64,000 nt of DNA from Streptomyces sp. PTY087I2 (GTDB lineage: Bacteria > Actinomycetota > Actinomycetes > Streptomycetales > Streptomycetaceae). A model generated the notes under the pieces. The model was not told the origin of the DNA. It worked only from the letters and a program-made list of their open reading frames with translations, and searched no databases. Each line of letters opens with the position of its first letter. The stretch's first letter is position 1. This document shows positions 42,840 to 51,642 of this stretch, piece by piece. A program made the translations under genes and the position numbers. The stretch is taken from the NCBI RefSeq assembly GCF_001687325.1, contig NZ_LZRD01000003.1, positions 124,001 to 188,000 of the forward strand, written 5' to 3'.

Positions 42840-43952
42840 GTGCCTGCCCCCCGTTCCACCGTTCGCCGCGGCCTCGCCGCCGTCGCCGCCCTGCCGCTGC
42901 TCGCCCTGGCGGCCACCGCCTGCGGCTACGGCTCCGAATCGAAGGACGACGACGCCAAGACGAACGTCTCCGCCGGAGGGAAGAAGCTCTCCTCCGACAC
43001 CGTGAAGATCGGGTACTTCCCGAACCTCACGCACGCCACCGCCCTGGTCGGTATCCAGGAAGGCACCATCCAGAAGGAACTGGGCGGCACCAAGGTCGAG
43101 TCGACGACCTTCAACGCGGGCCCGTCCGAGATCGAGGCACTGAACGCCGGCTCCATCGACATCGGCTTCATCGGCCCCTCCCCCTCCATCAACGCCTACA
43201 CCAAGTCCCAGGGCAAGGGGCTGCGGATCATCTCCGGTTCGGCCTCCGGCGGGGTGAAGCTGGTCGTCAACCCGGACAAGATCAAGACCCTGGACGACCT
43301 CAAGGGCAAGAAGATCGCCACCCCGCAGCTCGGCAACACCCAGGACGTGGCCTTCCTCAACTGGATCTCCGAGAAGGGCTGGAAGGTCGACGCCCAGAGC
43401 GGCAAGGGCGATGTCTCCGTGGTCCGCTCGGACAACAAGGTGACCCCGGACGCCTACAAGTCCGGTGACCTGGACGGCGCGTGGGTGCCCGAGCCGACCG
43501 CCTCCAAGCTGGTCTCCGAGGGCGCGAAGGTGCTGCTGGACGAGACGGACCTGTGGCCGGACAAGAAGTTCGTGATCACGAACATCATCGTGTCGCAGAA
43601 GTTCCTCAAGGAGCACCCGGACGTGGTCGAGGCGGTGCTGAAGGGTTCGGTCGCCACCAACAAGTGGATCAACGCCAACCCGGACAAGGCCAAGGCGTCC
43701 GCCAACAAGGCGCTGGAGAAGCTGAGCGGCAAGCCGCTGCCGCAGGAGATCCTCGACCCGGCGTGGGAGTCCATCGAGATCACCGACGACCCGCTGGCCC
43801 AGACGCTGAAGACGCAGGCCGGTTACTCGGTCAAGTCCGGTCTGCTCAAGGACCCGAACCTCCAGGGCATCTACGACCTGGGCCCGCTGAACAAGATCCT
43901 CAAGGCCGAGGGCCTGCCCGAGGTCGCCGACGCCGGTCTCGGCGTCAAGTAA
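42840..43952 (+). CDS. Sulfonate ABC transporter substrate-binding lipoprotein
   Basis: A 370-residue extracellular binding protein with an N-terminal lipoprotein signal (LPLLALAATACGYGSES, Cys near residue 23). The body resembles SsuA/TauA/NMT1-type proteins: TVKIGYFPNLTHATALVGIQEG, FNAGPSEIEALNAGSIDIGFIGPSPSINAY and LKGKKIATPQLGNTQDVAFLNWI. It starts at GTG 42840 after GAGAGGAAAG. It lies in the sulfur operon before an ATPase and a permease, so alkanesulfonates or a related organosulfur compound are the likely ligands; sulfate-type specificity cannot be excluded. Confidence 0.88.
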   Translation: MPAPRSTVRRGLAAVAALPLLALAATACGYGSESKDDDAKTNVSAGGKKLSSDTVKIGYFPNLTHATALVGIQEGTIQKELGGTKVESTTFNAGPSEIEALNAGSIDIGFIGPSPSINAYTKSQGKGLRIISGSASGGVKLVVNPDKIKTLDDLKGKKIATPQLGNTQDVAFLNWISEKGWKVDAQSGKGDVSVVRSDNKVTPDAYKSGDLDGAWVPEPTASKLVSEGAKVLLDETDLWPDKKFVITNIIVSQKFLKEHPDVVEAVLKGSVATNKWINANPDKAKASANKALEKLSGKPLPQEILDPAWESIEITDDPLAQTLKTQAGYSVKSGLLKDPNLQGIYDLGPLNKILKAEGLPEVADAGLGVK

Positions 43953-44000
43953 GCCCGCCCATCCGCAGCAGGACGTCAGGAATCCCAGGAGGTGACGACC

Positions 44001-44792
44001 ATGGCGACCCCCACTCTCACCAAGGCCGAGGACCGTACGACGGTCGAGCACGCAGCCCGTCTCGCGCATGTCTCGAAGTCCTTCGCCGGGCCCACGGGGC
44101 AGCAGCTCGTGCTGGACGACATCACCCTCGATGTCGCTCCGGGTGAGTTCGTCACCCTCCTGGGGGCGTCCGGCTGCGGAAAGTCGACGCTGCTCAATCT
44201 GGTGGCCGGACTCGACCGCCCGTCGAAGGGGTCCATCGAGACCCCCGGCGGGCGGCCGGCCCTGATGTTCCAGGAGCACGCCCTCTTCCCGTGGCTGACG
44301 GCGGGCAAGAACATCGAACTGGCCCTGCGGCTGCGCGGGGTGCCGAAGTCGGAGCGCCGCACCGAGGCGGAGCGGCTGCTCGAACTGGTCCGGCTCGGCG
44401 GAGCGTACGGCAAGCGGGTGCACGAGCTGTCCGGCGGTATGCGGCAGCGCGTCGCGATGGCCCGCGCGCTCGCGCAGGACAGCCAACTGCTGCTGATGGA
44501 CGAGCCGTTCGCGGCGCTGGACGCCATCACCCGCGATGTGCTGCACGACGAGCTGACCCGGATCTGGGCGGAGACGAACGCCTCGGTCCTCTTCGTCACC
44601 CACAACGTGCGTGAGGCCGTACGGCTCGCGCAGCGCGTCGTGCTGCTCTCGTCCCGGCCGGGCCGGATCGCCCGGGAGTGGACGGTCGACATCGAGCAGC
44701 CGCGCCGCATCGAGGACACCGCCGTGGCGGAGCTGTCCGTCGAGATCACCGAAGAACTGCGTGGGGAGATCCGCCGACATGGCCAGCACTGA
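44001..44792 (+). CDS. ssuB: Sulfonate ABC transporter ATP-binding protein
   Basis: A 263-residue ATPase with Walker A GASGCGKST (about residues 55-63), signature LSGGMRQRVAMARAL, Walker B LLLMDEPFAALD and H-loop VTHN. The sequence PALMFQEHALFPWLTAGKNIELAL is characteristic of SsuB/TauB-type importers. The ATG at 44001 is placed eight bases after AGGAGG. Its 3' end overlaps the permease start by 14 bases. Confidence 0.88.
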   Translation: MATPTLTKAEDRTTVEHAARLAHVSKSFAGPTGQQLVLDDITLDVAPGEFVTLLGASGCGKSTLLNLVAGLDRPSKGSIETPGGRPALMFQEHALFPWLTAGKNIELALRLRGVPKSERRTEAERLLELVRLGGAYGKRVHELSGGMRQRVAMARALAQDSQLLLMDEPFAALDAITRDVLHDELTRIWAETNASVLFVTHNVREAVRLAQRVVLLSSRPGRIAREWTVDIEQPRRIEDTAVAELSVEITEELRGEIRRHGQH

Positions 44793-45705
44793 CATCACGT
44801 CCGACCGGAAACGGCCGGACGGGACGGCCGGACCGGTCGACAAGAAGCCCGACGACCTGGCGGGTCTGGAGGCCGGGCTCGACGCCCTGGACGCCGTGCA
44901 GATCCGCCGCACCCCGGTGCGCGAGATCCTGCTGCGCAAGGTGCTGCCGCCGGTCGTGGCGGTGGCGCTGGTCCTGGTGGTCTGGGAGCTGCTGGTCCGC
45001 GCCCAGGTCACGGAGACGTACAAGCTGCCGCCGCCGTCCGCGGTGTGGGACAGCGCGCGCGAGATGTGGCTGGCGGGCACGCTGCTGGAGGTCGTCTGGA
45101 CCAGCGTCTCGCGCGGTCTGCTCGGCTTCCTGCTCGCGGTCGCCATCGGTACGCCGCTGGGGCTGCTGGTCGCCCGGGTGAAGCTGGTCCGGGCCGCGAT
45201 CGGCCCGATCCTGTCCGGGCTCCAGTCACTGCCCTCGGTGGCGTGGGTGGCCCCGGCGGTGATCTGGCTCGGGCTGAACGACCGGATGATGTTCGCCGTG
45301 ATCCTGCTGGGCGCGGTGCCCTCGATCGCCAACGGCCTGGTCTCCGGCGTCGACCAGGTGCCGCCGCTGTTCCTCCGGGCGGGCCGCACGCTGGGCGCGA
45401 CCGGGCTGCGCGGGACCTGGCACATCGTGCTCCCGGCTGCGCTGCCCGGCTATCTGGCGGGCCTCAAGCAGGGCTGGGCGTTCTCCTGGCGCTCGCTGAT
45501 GGCCGCCGAGATCATCGCCTCGTCGCCCGAACTGGGCCTGGGTCTCGGTCAGTTGCTGGAGAACGGCCGCAGCAACTTCGACATGCCCGGGATCTTCCTC
45601 TCGATCCTGCTCATCCTGTTCGTCGGCATCGCCATCGACCTGCTCATCTTCAGTCCGCTGGAGCGGTGGGTGCTGCGCAGCCGCGGTCTCCTCGTCAAGA
45701 ACTGA
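44779..45705 (+). CDS. ssuC: Sulfonate ABC transporter permease
   Basis: A 308-residue permease with six membrane segments beginning near residue 54. The EAA loop is LRAGRTLGATGLRGTWHIVLPAALPGYLAGLKQGW, and AWVAPAVIWLGLNDRMMFAVILLGAVPSIANG is typical of SsuC/TauC. The first 50 residues are charged and cytoplasmic. It overlaps the ATPase gene by 14 bases, indicating coupled translation. Confidence 0.88.
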   Translation: MASTDITSDRKRPDGTAGPVDKKPDDLAGLEAGLDALDAVQIRRTPVREILLRKVLPPVVAVALVLVVWELLVRAQVTETYKLPPPSAVWDSAREMWLAGTLLEVVWTSVSRGLLGFLLAVAIGTPLGLLVARVKLVRAAIGPILSGLQSLPSVAWVAPAVIWLGLNDRMMFAVILLGAVPSIANGLVSGVDQVPPLFLRAGRTLGATGLRGTWHIVLPAALPGYLAGLKQGWAFSWRSLMAAEIIASSPELGLGLGQLLENGRSNFDMPGIFLSILLILFVGIAIDLLIFSPLERWVLRSRGLLVKN

Positions 45706-45713
45706 GCCCTCCT

Positions 45714-46466
45714 ATGACGCATCCCACTCTCCTCGTCATCGCCCACGGCAGCCGCGACCCGCGGCACGCCGCGACCGTGCACGCGCTCACCGAGCGGGTC
45801 CGCGCCGAGCGGCCTGGACTGCGGGTGGAGACGGCGTTCCTGGAGTTCAACGCCCCGTCCGTGCCCCGGGTGCTGGAGCGCCTGGCGGCCCAGGGCGCGG
45901 ACGAGGTCGTCGCCCTCCCGCTCCTCCTCACCCGGGCGTTCCACGCCAAGACCGACATCCCCTCGGTCCTGCGCGAGGCGCGCGCCCGGCTGCCGAGGCT
46001 GCACATCCGGCAGGCCGACGTCCTCGGCCCGTCCCCGCTGCTCAACGCCACCCTGGGGCGGCGGCTGCGGGAGGCCGGGGTCCGTCCCGGCGACCTTCCC
46101 CGGACCGGGCTCGTCCTGGCCTCGGCGGGATCCACAGACCCGGAGGCGATCGCAGTGATCGCTGAAATCGCGCGGGAGCTGCGGCACACCGGTTGGTGCG
46201 CCGTGCGGCCTGCGTTCGCCTCCGCACTCCTTCCCCGTACCGAGGACGCGGTACGGGCCCTGCGCGCCGAGGGCGTGGACCGGGTGGCGGTGGCCCCGTA
46301 CGTCATCGCCCCCGGCCGGCTCCCCGACCGCATCGCGGCGGGCGCGGAAGCGGCCGGTGCGGACGTCCTGGCCGATGTGCTGGGCCCGGCCCCGGAGTTG
46401 GCGCGGCTGCTGCTGAACCGCTTCGACGAGGCGCGGGTGCCGGTGGGGGCGTCGCTGTCGGCGTGA
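45714..46466 (+). CDS. Sirohydrochlorin chelatase (CbiX/SirB family)
   Basis: A 250-residue protein with two related chelatase halves. HGSRDPRHAATVHALTERV at the start carries the metal-binding His, and DEVVALPLLLTRAFHAKTDIP carries the second His of CbiX-type active sites. PYVIAPGRLPDRI occurs in the second half. It probably inserts Fe2+ into sirohydrochlorin for the siroheme of the sulfite reductase encoded at the head of this operon; Co2+ insertion for cobalamin is the alternative. The ATG lies nine bases after the permease stop. Confidence 0.82.
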   Translation: MTHPTLLVIAHGSRDPRHAATVHALTERVRAERPGLRVETAFLEFNAPSVPRVLERLAAQGADEVVALPLLLTRAFHAKTDIPSVLREARARLPRLHIRQADVLGPSPLLNATLGRRLREAGVRPGDLPRTGLVLASAGSTDPEAIAVIAEIARELRHTGWCAVRPAFASALLPRTEDAVRALRAEGVDRVAVAPYVIAPGRLPDRIAAGAEAAGADVLADVLGPAPELARLLLNRFDEARVPVGASLSA

Positions 46467-46490
46467 GGGCCGGGGAGAGCGGGTCGGCTC

Positions 46491-47183
46491 TCAGCCGATC
46501 AGTCCGATCAGCCCGGCGACCGCGCAGACGACGGCCCCGAGGGCCATGGCGTCCGCGCCCACCGACCAGGTGAACCGCCGCTCCACCGGCGCGTAGCGCG
46601 GGGCCGCCTTACGGGACCGGGGCGAGCCCGACCGGGCCGGACGTGCTCGGGGCGACTTCGATCGGGCCATGCGGACGTGGGCTTCCATGGCGTCGGCGCA
46701 GACGCCGGAGAAGTTGTAGAACAGGTCCCACAGAGACCCGTCCAGCCACCAGAAGTGGACCTCTTCCCCCGCATGGGTCTCCAGGGCGAGCGGCGAGCGG
46801 CCCTCCGGGCGGACGAACCGCCTCACGGCGGAGCAGGGCACGACGGTGTGACGCCACACGCTGTGGCGGACGATCTCGCCGGGGCGCAGCACCACCCTGA
46901 CGAGGGAGAACCGCCAGATGACGGAGGCGGTCACGAGGGCCGAAGCCCCCATCAGGCCCCGCGCGCCGGCGTCCGAGCCGGGGGGCGGGTCCAGGGTGAC
47001 CGCCAGGGCGAGGACGACGAAGGTCACGGCCGCCACCCGGATGCAGCCGATCCGCGCCCAGCGCGCCAGCTTGATGTGCCCCCGCCGATTCGGGCGGTAG
47101 CTCCGCACGCGCTGCACCAGCGGGGTCCCCGGCCCGTACCAGGCCAGCAGCCCCGCGTCCCACAACCCCGCCCCCGTCGCCAT
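46491..47183 (-). CDS. Hypothetical membrane protein with PH-like region
   Basis: A 230-residue protein with two central hydrophobic segments (about 46-66 and 76-93) and a C-terminal one (about 207-230). Between them lies a region resembling bacterial PH-like domains: VVLRPGEIVRHSVWRHTVVPCSAVRRFVR. A basic Arg/Pro/Ser-rich linker precedes the last segment. I do not recognise a specific family. It is convergent with the chelatase gene. Confidence 0.65.
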   Translation of the reverse strand: MATGAGLWDAGLLAWYGPGTPLVQRVRSYRPNRRGHIKLARWARIGCIRVAAVTFVVLALAVTLDPPPGSDAGARGLMGASALVTASVIWRFSLVRVVLRPGEIVRHSVWRHTVVPCSAVRRFVRPEGRSPLALETHAGEEVHFWWLDGSLWDLFYNFSGVCADAMEAHVRMARSKSPRARPARSGSPRSRKAAPRYAPVERRFTWSVGADAMALGAVVCAVAGLIGLIG

Positions 47184-47235
47184 GTCGACGATCCTAAGGA
47201 CGGACCGGCGCGGACCCCCCGGCGGCCCCGGCGGG

Positions 47236-47874
47236 TCAGTCGTAGGACAGGCCGCCGGAGCGGGCCCGCTTGAGTTCGAAGAAGCCGGGGTGGTTGGCGA
47301 GGACCCGGAAGCTGTCGAAGAGTTCGGCCGCCTCCTCGCCGCGCGGGATCGCGTTGAGGACCGGGCCGAACCAGACCGTGCCGTCGACGTGGATCGTCGG
47401 CGTTCCCACGTACGCGCCCTGTTCCGGGTCCTTGCCCGCGTCGTGGTGGCGGGCGACCTCGTCGTCGTACGCCGTGGAGTGGGCCGCTTCCGCCAGGGAG
47501 GCGGGCAGACCGACTTCGGCCAGGGAGGCGGCGATCACCGCGTCGAAGTCCTCCTCCTTGTGCCGGTGGATGCGGGTGCCGAACGCGGTGTAGAGGTCGC
47601 GCAGGACTCCGTCGCCGTGGGCGGCGGCAGCGGCGACGGCCACCCGGACCGGGCCGATCGACTTGTCGACGAGCTCGCGGTACCAGTCGGGCAGGTCGTT
47701 GCCCTCGTTGTGCAGGTAGAGGCTCATGGGGCGGAAGCGCAGCTCGATGTCCCGGTGCCGCTCCACCTCCAGCATCCAGCGGGAGGCGATCCAGGCGAAC
47801 GGGCAGGCGGGGTCGAAGAAGAAGTCGACGGCGGTGCGGGCGGCGGGCCCGGTGGTGGGGTGCTGTGTGCTCAT
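47236..47874 (-). CDS. DsbA family oxidoreductase, mycothiol nitroreductase-like
   Basis: A 212-residue thioredoxin-fold protein with FFFDPACPFAWIASRWMLEV at the N terminus and TPTIHVDGTVWFGPVLNAIP as the cis-Pro region. Actinobacterial relatives such as Rv2466c are mycothiol-linked reductases with a CPWC motif. Here the motif is CPFA, so the resolving Cys is missing and the enzyme would be monothiol. The ATG at 47874 is preferred over the longer frame. Confidence 0.8.
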   Translation of the reverse strand: MSTQHPTTGPAARTAVDFFFDPACPFAWIASRWMLEVERHRDIELRFRPMSLYLHNEGNDLPDWYRELVDKSIGPVRVAVAAAAAHGDGVLRDLYTAFGTRIHRHKEEDFDAVIAASLAEVGLPASLAEAAHSTAYDDEVARHHDAGKDPEQGAYVGTPTIHVDGTVWFGPVLNAIPRGEEAAELFDSFRVLANHPGFFELKRARSGGLSYD

Positions 47875-48075
47875 GCGTCTCAGCCTAGGCAGTGAGTGGC
47901 GTGGATTCCCGGGCCAATCCGTGGTCGGAGCGGTGGGCCATTGCGTACGTCGTCCGGGGCGCGGAACGGCCGAACAGGCGCCGTTGACGGGCAACGGGCC
48001 GCATGTCAGCGTCGGTTCGCGCGGAGCGACCGCGCGGTCCCGCCGACAGGGCGGGCGACCGGGAGGGGAACCATC

Positions 48076-48552
48076 ATGAGAAGACGCGGGTCCACGACGA
48101 TCGCGGCGTTAGCGCTGGCGCTGTCCGGGGCGATGCTCACCGCCGGGGCCGCCGCACCGGCCCTGGCCTCCGGCGGCGCGCACACCGGCGCACCGTCGGC
48201 CGCCGAGGCGTTCCGGCTCCAGGCCGATCCGACGCCCGAGGAGCAGGAGCACCTGCGCGAGATCGCGGGCGCCATCTGGACGCCCCAGCTGGCCGCCGGC
48301 TGGAACATGAACGCCGAGGTCGCCGACGTACTCTCGCAGGCCACCGACCAGATCCTGCGGTGCTCCGAGGCGTTCGCGCTGGTGCCCCGGCCGCCGGGCT
48401 TCGTCCCGGGCCTCGGCTATCTCGTCCAGTACTGGAAGAACCTGCGCGACTACTTCCTCGTGGTGAAGGACAACCGCACCTACCGCGCCTGCGTGGTCAC
48501 GACCGCCGCCAACTACCGCTCGATCATCGAGATGGCGTCGGCGGGCATCTGA
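48076..48552 (+). CDS. Small secreted protein of unknown function
   Basis: A 158-residue protein with a clear signal peptide (MRRRGSTTIAALALALSG to LAS). The mature part is helical, with two cysteines (ILRCSEAF and YRACVVTT) that could form a disulfide, and aromatic stretches such as YLVQYWKNLRDYFLVV. I do not recognise a family. The ATG follows GGGAGGGGAACC. A hairpin separates it from the convergent siderophore ATPase gene. Confidence 0.7.
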   Translation: MRRRGSTTIAALALALSGAMLTAGAAAPALASGGAHTGAPSAAEAFRLQADPTPEEQEHLREIAGAIWTPQLAAGWNMNAEVADVLSQATDQILRCSEAFALVPRPPGFVPGLGYLVQYWKNLRDYFLVVKDNRTYRACVVTTAANYRSIIEMASAGI

Positions 48553-48566
48553 GTCCGGCATCGGGC

Positions 48567-48599
48567 GGGCCGCCGTACGGCGGGTAGGTGCGGCGGCCC
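48567..48599. terminator. Hairpin between convergent genes
   Basis: GGGCCGCC at 48567-48574 pairs exactly with GGCGGCCC at 48592-48599. It lies between the secreted protein and the end of the siderophore transport operon. Confidence 0.5.
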
Positions 48600-48600
48600 G

Positions 48601-49434
48601 TCAGCCGAGGGTCTTGGCGGGCTCCTCCAGCTCCGGGGTGTGGTGGCGGCCGACCGGGATGACCAGCGGGGTGCGGCTGACCGGGTCCGTGGTCACCTGG
48701 CAGCGCAGGCCGAAGACGTCCTCGACCGTCTCGGCGGTGATCACGTCGGCGGGCGCGCCCTCGGCGACGATGTCGCCCTTCTTCATCGCGATGACGTGGT
48801 CGGCGTACCGGCAGGCCTGGTTGAGGTCGTGCAGGACCATGACGATCGTGCGTCCCTCGCGCCGGTTGAGGTCGACGACGAGGTCCAGGACGTCGATCTG
48901 GTGGGCGAGGTCGAGATACGTCGTCGGCTCGTCGAGGAGGAGGACCGGGGTGCCCTGGGCGACGGCCATGGCGATCCAGGCGCGCTGGCGCTGGCCGCCG
49001 GAGAGTTCGTCGACGGCGCGGTCGGCGAGGTCGGTCGTGCCGGTCGCGGTGAGCGCGTCGTGCACCGCCTGCTCGTCCGCCTTGGTCCACTGCCGCCACC
49101 ACGTCTGGTGCGGGGAACGGCCCCGGTTGACCAGGTCGATGACGGTGAGGCCCTCGGGAGCGACCGGCGACTGCGGGAGGATGCCGAGCTGCTGGGCCAG
49201 CTCCCGGGTGGGGATGGAGTGCAGGGCCCGTCCGTCCAGGCTGACCGCGCCCTCGCGCGGGGCGAGCAGCCGGGCCAGGGCGCGCAGCAGGGTCGACTTG
49301 CCGCAGGCGTTGGCACCGACGATGGCGGTGATCCGGCCCGGCGGCACGGCCAGGTCCAGGCCGCTGACGACGGCTCGGTCGTCGTAGCCCAGGTGCAGGC
49401 CCTCGGCCCGCAGATCGGGTTCGGCGGTGGACAT
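48601..49434 (-). CDS. Iron-siderophore ABC transporter ATP-binding protein
   Basis: A 277-residue FecE/FepC-type ATPase. Walker A is GANACGKST, the signature is LSGGQRQRAWIAMAVAQ, Walker B is VLLLDEPTTYLDLAHQIDVLDLV, and the H-loop is VLHDLNQACRYADH. The TTYLDLAHQ form is typical of ferric-siderophore importers. It is the last gene of the leftward operon, three bases after the second permease. Confidence 0.92.
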   Translation of the reverse strand: MSTAEPDLRAEGLHLGYDDRAVVSGLDLAVPPGRITAIVGANACGKSTLLRALARLLAPREGAVSLDGRALHSIPTRELAQQLGILPQSPVAPEGLTVIDLVNRGRSPHQTWWRQWTKADEQAVHDALTATGTTDLADRAVDELSGGQRQRAWIAMAVAQGTPVLLLDEPTTYLDLAHQIDVLDLVVDLNRREGRTIVMVLHDLNQACRYADHVIAMKKGDIVAEGAPADVITAETVEDVFGLRCQVTTDPVSRTPLVIPVGRHHTPELEEPAKTLG

Positions 49435-49437
49435 CGG

Positions 49438-50526
49438 TCAGCCTCCTGAGCCCGCGCGGTTGACGCGGATGAGCAGCCAGAGCAGCACCGGGGCGCCGAG
49501 CACTCCGGTGACGATCCCGACGGGCAGTTCGGTGCCGGGGATCAGTTCGCGAGCGACGACGTCGGACGCGAGGACGACGAGGGCGCCGGTGAGTCCGGCG
49601 GCGAGCGGCGGCGGCCAGGCGGTGCGGCACAGCCGCTGGGCGATCTGCGGGGCGGCGAGCGCCACGAAGGCCACGGGGCCGGCCGCCGCCGTGGCGAAGG
49701 CGACCAGACCGACGCCGGTGAGCAGGACGGTGAGCCGGACGGTCTGGACGCGGGTGCCGAGCCCCTTGGCCACGTCGTCGCCGAGTTGCAGCGTCCGCAT
49801 GAGGCGGCCGATGAGCAGGGCGGCGGGGACCAGGACGACGAGGGCGTACGCGAGGGGCTCGGCCTGTTGCCAGTCGCGGCCGTTGAGGTTGCCGACGAGC
49901 CAGCCGAGGGCGGCCTGGGCCTGGAAGCGGCCGCCCCGGGCGAGCAGATAGTCGGTGGCGCTGAGGCAGATCCAGGAGACGCCGATGCCGACGAGGATGA
50001 TGCGGTAGCCGGTGGTGCCGCGCCGCCAGGCGAGCCCGTAGACGATCAGGGCGCTGGCGAGGGCGCCGAAGAGGCCGAGCGCCTGGGTGCCGAGGCCGAA
50101 GTCCCAGCCGAGCACGATGCCCGCGACGACGGCCGTTCCGGCGCCCTGGGTGAGGCCGATCATGTCGGGGCTGGCCAGGGGGTTGCGGGTCATCGTCTGG
50201 AGGAGCGCGCCGGACATGCCGAACGCGATGCCCGCCAGCAGGCCCGTCATGGCGCGGGGCAGCCGCAGTTCCTGGACGACGAGGAGGGTGCCCGCATCCC
50301 CGGAGCCGGTCAGCGCCCGGGCGACGTCGGCGAGCGGGATCCCGTACTCGCCGATGGAGACGTGCCAGCACAGCGCCGCGAACACGGCGACGGCGAGCCC
50401 GGCGCTGACGGCGAGCTGACGGGGGCGCAGGGTGCCCGAGAGCGGCGGGAAGGCGAGCCGGAAGGGGCGGGCGGCGGCCTTGGTCTTCCCGGTGACGGTG
50501 CTGGTGGTCACGGAGTCGGTCGTCAT
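49438..50526 (-). CDS. Iron-siderophore ABC transporter permease (FecCD family)
   Basis: A 362-residue FecCD/BtuC-type permease with about ten membrane helices. It has PRAMTGLLAGIAFGMSGALLQ, TRNPLASPDMIGLTQGAG and GPVAFVALAAPQIAQRL, motifs of this family. It pairs with the adjacent permease as a heterodimer in the cytoplasmic membrane. Two bases separate it from the upstream permease gene. Confidence 0.92.
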   Translation of the reverse strand: MTTDSVTTSTVTGKTKAAARPFRLAFPPLSGTLRPRQLAVSAGLAVAVFAALCWHVSIGEYGIPLADVARALTGSGDAGTLLVVQELRLPRAMTGLLAGIAFGMSGALLQTMTRNPLASPDMIGLTQGAGTAVVAGIVLGWDFGLGTQALGLFGALASALIVYGLAWRRGTTGYRIILVGIGVSWICLSATDYLLARGGRFQAQAALGWLVGNLNGRDWQQAEPLAYALVVLVPAALLIGRLMRTLQLGDDVAKGLGTRVQTVRLTVLLTGVGLVAFATAAAGPVAFVALAAPQIAQRLCRTAWPPPLAAGLTGALVVLASDVVARELIPGTELPVGIVTGVLGAPVLLWLLIRVNRAGSGG

Positions 50527-50528
50527 GG

Positions 50529-51554
50529 TCAGATCTCCGCGAGGCGACGTCGGCGGACCAGGGCGATGAAGAACGGTCCGCCGATGAAGGCGACGATGAT
50601 CCCGGCCTGCACTTCGACGGGCCGGGCGATCACCCGGCCGAGGATGTCCGCGCCGAGCAGCAGCCCCGCGGCGAGCGCGGCCGACAGCGGCAGCAGCCAG
50701 CGGTGGTCGGGGCCGAGTCCGGCGTACTGGGCGAGGACCCGGGCGACGTGCGGGACGACCAGGCCGATGAAGACGACGGGCCCGATCACCGCGACGGCCG
50801 CCCCGGTGAGGAGCGTGACGGCGACGACGCCCTGGAGGCGGACGAGGCCGAGCTTGCGGCCGAGGGACGCGGCCACGTCGTCGCCGAGGGCGAGGCTGTT
50901 GAGGGCGGGGGCGCTCGCCAGCGCGAGGAGGGCGCCGAGCCCGAGGAAGGGCAGGATCCGCAGCACGGTGGAGGCGTCCTGGTCGGCGAGCGAGCCGGCC
51001 GACCAGAACCGGAAGCGGTCCAGCGCGGCCGGGTCGGTGAGGACGACGGCGCTGGTCAGCGAGGACAGGACGGCGGTGACGGCGACTCCGGCGAGGGCCA
51101 GCTTCACCGGGGTCGACCCCGAACGCCCCATCCGGCCCAGCAGATAGACGACGACGCCGGCCGCCATCGCCCCGGCGAACGCGAACCAGATGTAGCCGAG
51201 CAGCGAGCCGATCCCGGCGACCCCGGCGGCGATGACGATGGCGAACGCGGCCCCGGCGGTGACGCCGAGGATGCCGGGGTCGGCCAGCGGGTTACGGGTC
51301 AGCGCCTGCATCACACAGCCGGAGAGGCCGAGCGCCGCTCCGGCGGCCAGGCCCAGCGCCGTACGCGGGATGCGCACGGACCAGATGACGTCCTCGACGC
51401 GGGGGCCGGTCGGCTGCCCCGTCAGGGCCCTGATCACCTCGCCGGGCGGGATGCTGAGCGCCCCGAGGCCGATCGAGAGCAGACAGAGCACGGCCAGCAG
51501 CGCGGCGAGCCCGGCCACGAGCAGAGCGGGGCGCCATCGGGCGGGGCGGGTCAC
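50529..51554 (-). CDS. Iron-siderophore ABC transporter permease (FecCD family)
   Basis: A 341-residue FecCD-type permease with about ten membrane helices. It has IPRTALGLAAGAALGLSGCVMQALTRNPLADPGILGVTAGAAF and GPVVFIGLVVPHVARVL. It starts at a GTG (51554). The 88 bases between it and the binding-protein gene contain a perfect 11-bp hairpin, which may lower its expression relative to the binding protein. Confidence 0.92.
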   Translation of the reverse strand: MTRPARWRPALLVAGLAALLAVLCLLSIGLGALSIPPGEVIRALTGQPTGPRVEDVIWSVRIPRTALGLAAGAALGLSGCVMQALTRNPLADPGILGVTAGAAFAIVIAAGVAGIGSLLGYIWFAFAGAMAAGVVVYLLGRMGRSGSTPVKLALAGVAVTAVLSSLTSAVVLTDPAALDRFRFWSAGSLADQDASTVLRILPFLGLGALLALASAPALNSLALGDDVAASLGRKLGLVRLQGVVAVTLLTGAAVAVIGPVVFIGLVVPHVARVLAQYAGLGPDHRWLLPLSAALAAGLLLGADILGRVIARPVEVQAGIIVAFIGGPFFIALVRRRRLAEI

Positions 51555-51596
51555 GGGGCTGGCTCCACGGTCCGGTTCCTCACGGGAGGGGTGGGC

Positions 51597-51624
51597 GGGC
51601 CGCCCCGTCGGTGCGGGGCGGCCC
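51597..51624 (-). terminator. Intra-operon hairpin between binding protein and permease genes
   Basis: GGGCCGCCCCG at 51597-51607 is exactly complementary to 51614-51624 with a six-base loop. On the minus strand it follows the binding-protein stop by 18 bases and precedes the permease start. It may be a partial terminator or an mRNA stabiliser that gives more binding protein than permease. Confidence 0.6.
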
Positions 51625-51642
51625 GGAAGGGAGGAGGGGGCG

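Noticed and set aside
42030..45425. 1131-codon minus-strand frame opposite cysN, ssuA, ssuB and ssuC
   Set aside because: The plus strand carries four clear genes with intact motifs. The antisense protein is low-complexity and has no start signal.
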